From: a bacterium
GTDB taxonomy: Bacteria > JAMCPX01
Length of the DNA stretch: 7,628 bases
Reading direction: 5' to 3'
NCBI GenBank assembly: GCA_027364825.1
Contig: DAHXOM010000175.1
Span: forward strand, 1-7,628
Positions 6,367 through 7,628 of this stretch are shown in pieces. Numbering within the stretch: position 1 is the stretch's first letter; the number at the start of each line of letters is the position of its first letter. The notes below the pieces were generated by a model. The model did not search any database, was not told where the DNA came from, and worked only from the letters and a program-made list of their open reading frames with translations. The translations under genes were made by a program, and so were the position numbers.

Positions 6367-7628
6367 GTGCCCAGTACCACAAACAATACCATCTATGACG
6401 TTGCTGTCATAGGGGGAGGCATAAACGGAACCGGCATAGCAAGGGATTGTGCCATGCGGGGCTTAACGGTTGCCCTTTTCGAAAAGAACGACCTTTCCTC
6501 GGGTGCAACCGGTGCATGTACCGGTATGATCCACGGCGGAGCACGATATCTCCTGAATGACGTACATACGACACATCTTTCGAGTCTGGATTCCGGATAT
6601 ATTCAGAAGATTGCACCCCACCTGTTGTTCAGGATACCGTTTGTAACACCGGTCCTCAAACAGGACTTTATGCCAAAGGTTTATATCGAGCTGCTTGAGA
6701 CCTTTTTTGAGGCTTATGATAAATTTGCTCCCCTGAAAAACAGCAAGCCGCATACAAAACTTACAAGGGAAGAACTCAAGGCGCTTGAACCGGGCATCAC
6801 CGATGACGCTATCGGTGCCATTTCATTCGACGAGTACGGTATCGATACCTTCAGGCTGTGCGCTGAAAATGCCCTGTCAGCGGCCGAACACGGAGCAGAG
6901 ATTCACAACCATACCGAGGTAAAGCAGCTCCTGATAGACGGTAATGTGGTCGGGGGCGTAAAGGTCAAGGACACCTTCTCGGGGGAAACAAGGGACATCC
7001 ATGCAAGACTCGTTATGAACGCCGCGGGGCCATGGCTACCCGGCGTTGCAGGTCTTGCAGGGACGACCGTAAAGATACGGCCCGGCAAAGGTATCCACCT
7101 TATCCTGGACAGGCGTGCCGCAAACATAGGCATTGTGATAAAAGCAATAGACGGCCGACAGGTGTTTATGATGCCGCATGACAACACGTTTATCATTGGA
7201 ACAACAGACGATGATTATTTCGGTGATCTCAACAACCTCTGGGCAACCCATGATGAGATCGAGTACCTGCTTCAGGCAGCGGAACATTATTTCCCCCGCA
7301 TAAGGGAATACAGGATCATGCGGGTGATGATAGGAATACGGCCCACATTGTACGCATGGGGAAAGAATGAGGATGCTCTGTACCGGGAACACAGGATAGT
7401 CGACCATGAAGCAGAGGACGGCATAAAGGGTTTCCTGACGATAGCCGGAGGCAAACTTGCGAGCTACCGGCTCATGTCGGAAGAAGCAGCGGATGTTATA
7501 TGCAAAAAACTCGGTTGTAAAAACACCTGTAAAACACACACCGAGTCGTTACCCGGGGGTCATTTTATCCCGGATGTACGAAAACTAGCGCAGCAGTACG
7601 GTCTTGATCCTTATGTTGTCTCAAGGAT
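6367..7628 (+). CDS. glpA: FAD-dependent glycerol-3-phosphate dehydrogenase, GlpA-like, 3' end beyond the window
   Basis: 420 codons are visible before the right edge. The family oxidises sn-glycerol 3-phosphate to dihydroxyacetone phosphate, passing electrons via FAD to the membrane quinone pool. The N-terminus has the dinucleotide-binding fold: VAVIGGGINGTG at 12-23, then acidic E39 at the end of the second strand. Next come SSGATG at 44-49 and IHGGARYL at 55-62, a conserved FAD/substrate region, with NAAGPW and RPGKG further on. Near the visible end, GGKLASYRLM followed by AADVICKKLGC and a nearby Cys closely parallels E. coli GlpA rather than aerobic GlpD, so I favour the anaerobic GlpA type; the C-terminal part that would confirm it is outside. 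It starts at GTG 6367, the first start codon after an in-frame stop. GGAG at 6352-6355 is 11 bases upstream, so initiation may be weak or coupled to mrp. Downstream glpB/glpC-like genes would be expected. Confidence 0.85.
   Translation, partial: MPSTTNNTIYDVAVIGGGINGTGIARDCAMRGLTVALFEKNDLSSGATGACTGMIHGGARYLLNDVHTTHLSSLDSGYIQKIAPHLLFRIPFVTPVLKQDFMPKVYIELLETFFEAYDKFAPLKNSKPHTKLTREELKALEPGITDDAIGAISFDEYGIDTFRLCAENALSAAEHGAEIHNHTEVKQLLIDGNVVGGVKVKDTFSGETRDIHARLVMNAAGPWLPGVAGLAGTTVKIRPGKGIHLILDRRAANIGIVIKAIDGRQVFMMPHDNTFIIGTTDDDYFGDLNNLWATHDEIEYLLQAAEHYFPRIREYRIMRVMIGIRPTLYAWGKNEDALYREHRIVDHEAEDGIKGFLTIAGGKLASYRLMSEEAADVICKKLGCKNTCKTHTESLPGGHFIPDVRKLAQQYGLDPYVVSR

Noticed and set aside
7036..7539. 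167-codon minus-strand frame opposite the GlpA-like gene
   Set aside because: It is antisense to a well-conserved coding region, its product is Cys/His/Tyr-rich without family features, and there is no SD or promoter of note.
1..7628. Search for CRISPR repeats, tRNA/rRNA genes, transposase genes and long direct repeats
   Set aside because: I saw none. The window is densely filled by six intact or edge-cut genes of vertical, housekeeping character.

Overview
The window reads as ordinary chromosomal DNA of a Gram-negative bacterium. Evidence for two membranes is an outer-membrane-type beta-barrel protein with a Sec signal peptide and a lipoprotein LysM murein transglycosylase. The moderate G+C (estimated by eye), the Mrp-type Fe-S carrier and a GlpA-like glycerol-3-phosphate dehydrogenase would suit an anaerobe of the Desulfobacterota/Nitrospirota kind. 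That placement is inference at low confidence. I see no mobile elements, CRISPR arrays, tRNA or rRNA genes.

Layout: two minus-strand transcription units face one plus-strand operon. On the minus strand, reading right to left, come polX (DNA polymerase X with PHP domain, 3712 to 1988) and a small isoprenylcysteine methyltransferase-like membrane protein, coupled to polX through an ATGA stop/start overlap. A weak hairpin follows, then a 244-bp gap and a separate porin-like gene that runs off the left edge (1135 to 1). On the plus strand are an MltD-like lipoprotein transglycosylase (3815-5269), Mrp (5284-6363) and a GlpA-like FAD dehydrogenase that runs off the right edge (6367-7628). The plus-strand genes are 14 and 3 bp apart, so they are probably one transcript.

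The most interesting signal is the 102-bp divergent intergenic region between polX and the transglycosylase gene (3713-3814). Each gene has a sigma70-like promoter placed so that transcription should start at, or within about two bases of, its ATG, and neither has a Shine-Dalgarno sequence. Both first genes therefore look leaderless. By contrast the porin, methyltransferase and mrp genes have clear purine-rich ribosome binding sites. No obviously new multi-gene system is visible, and the genes are mostly housekeeping: DNA repair, envelope, Fe-S assembly and glycerol-phosphate metabolism.
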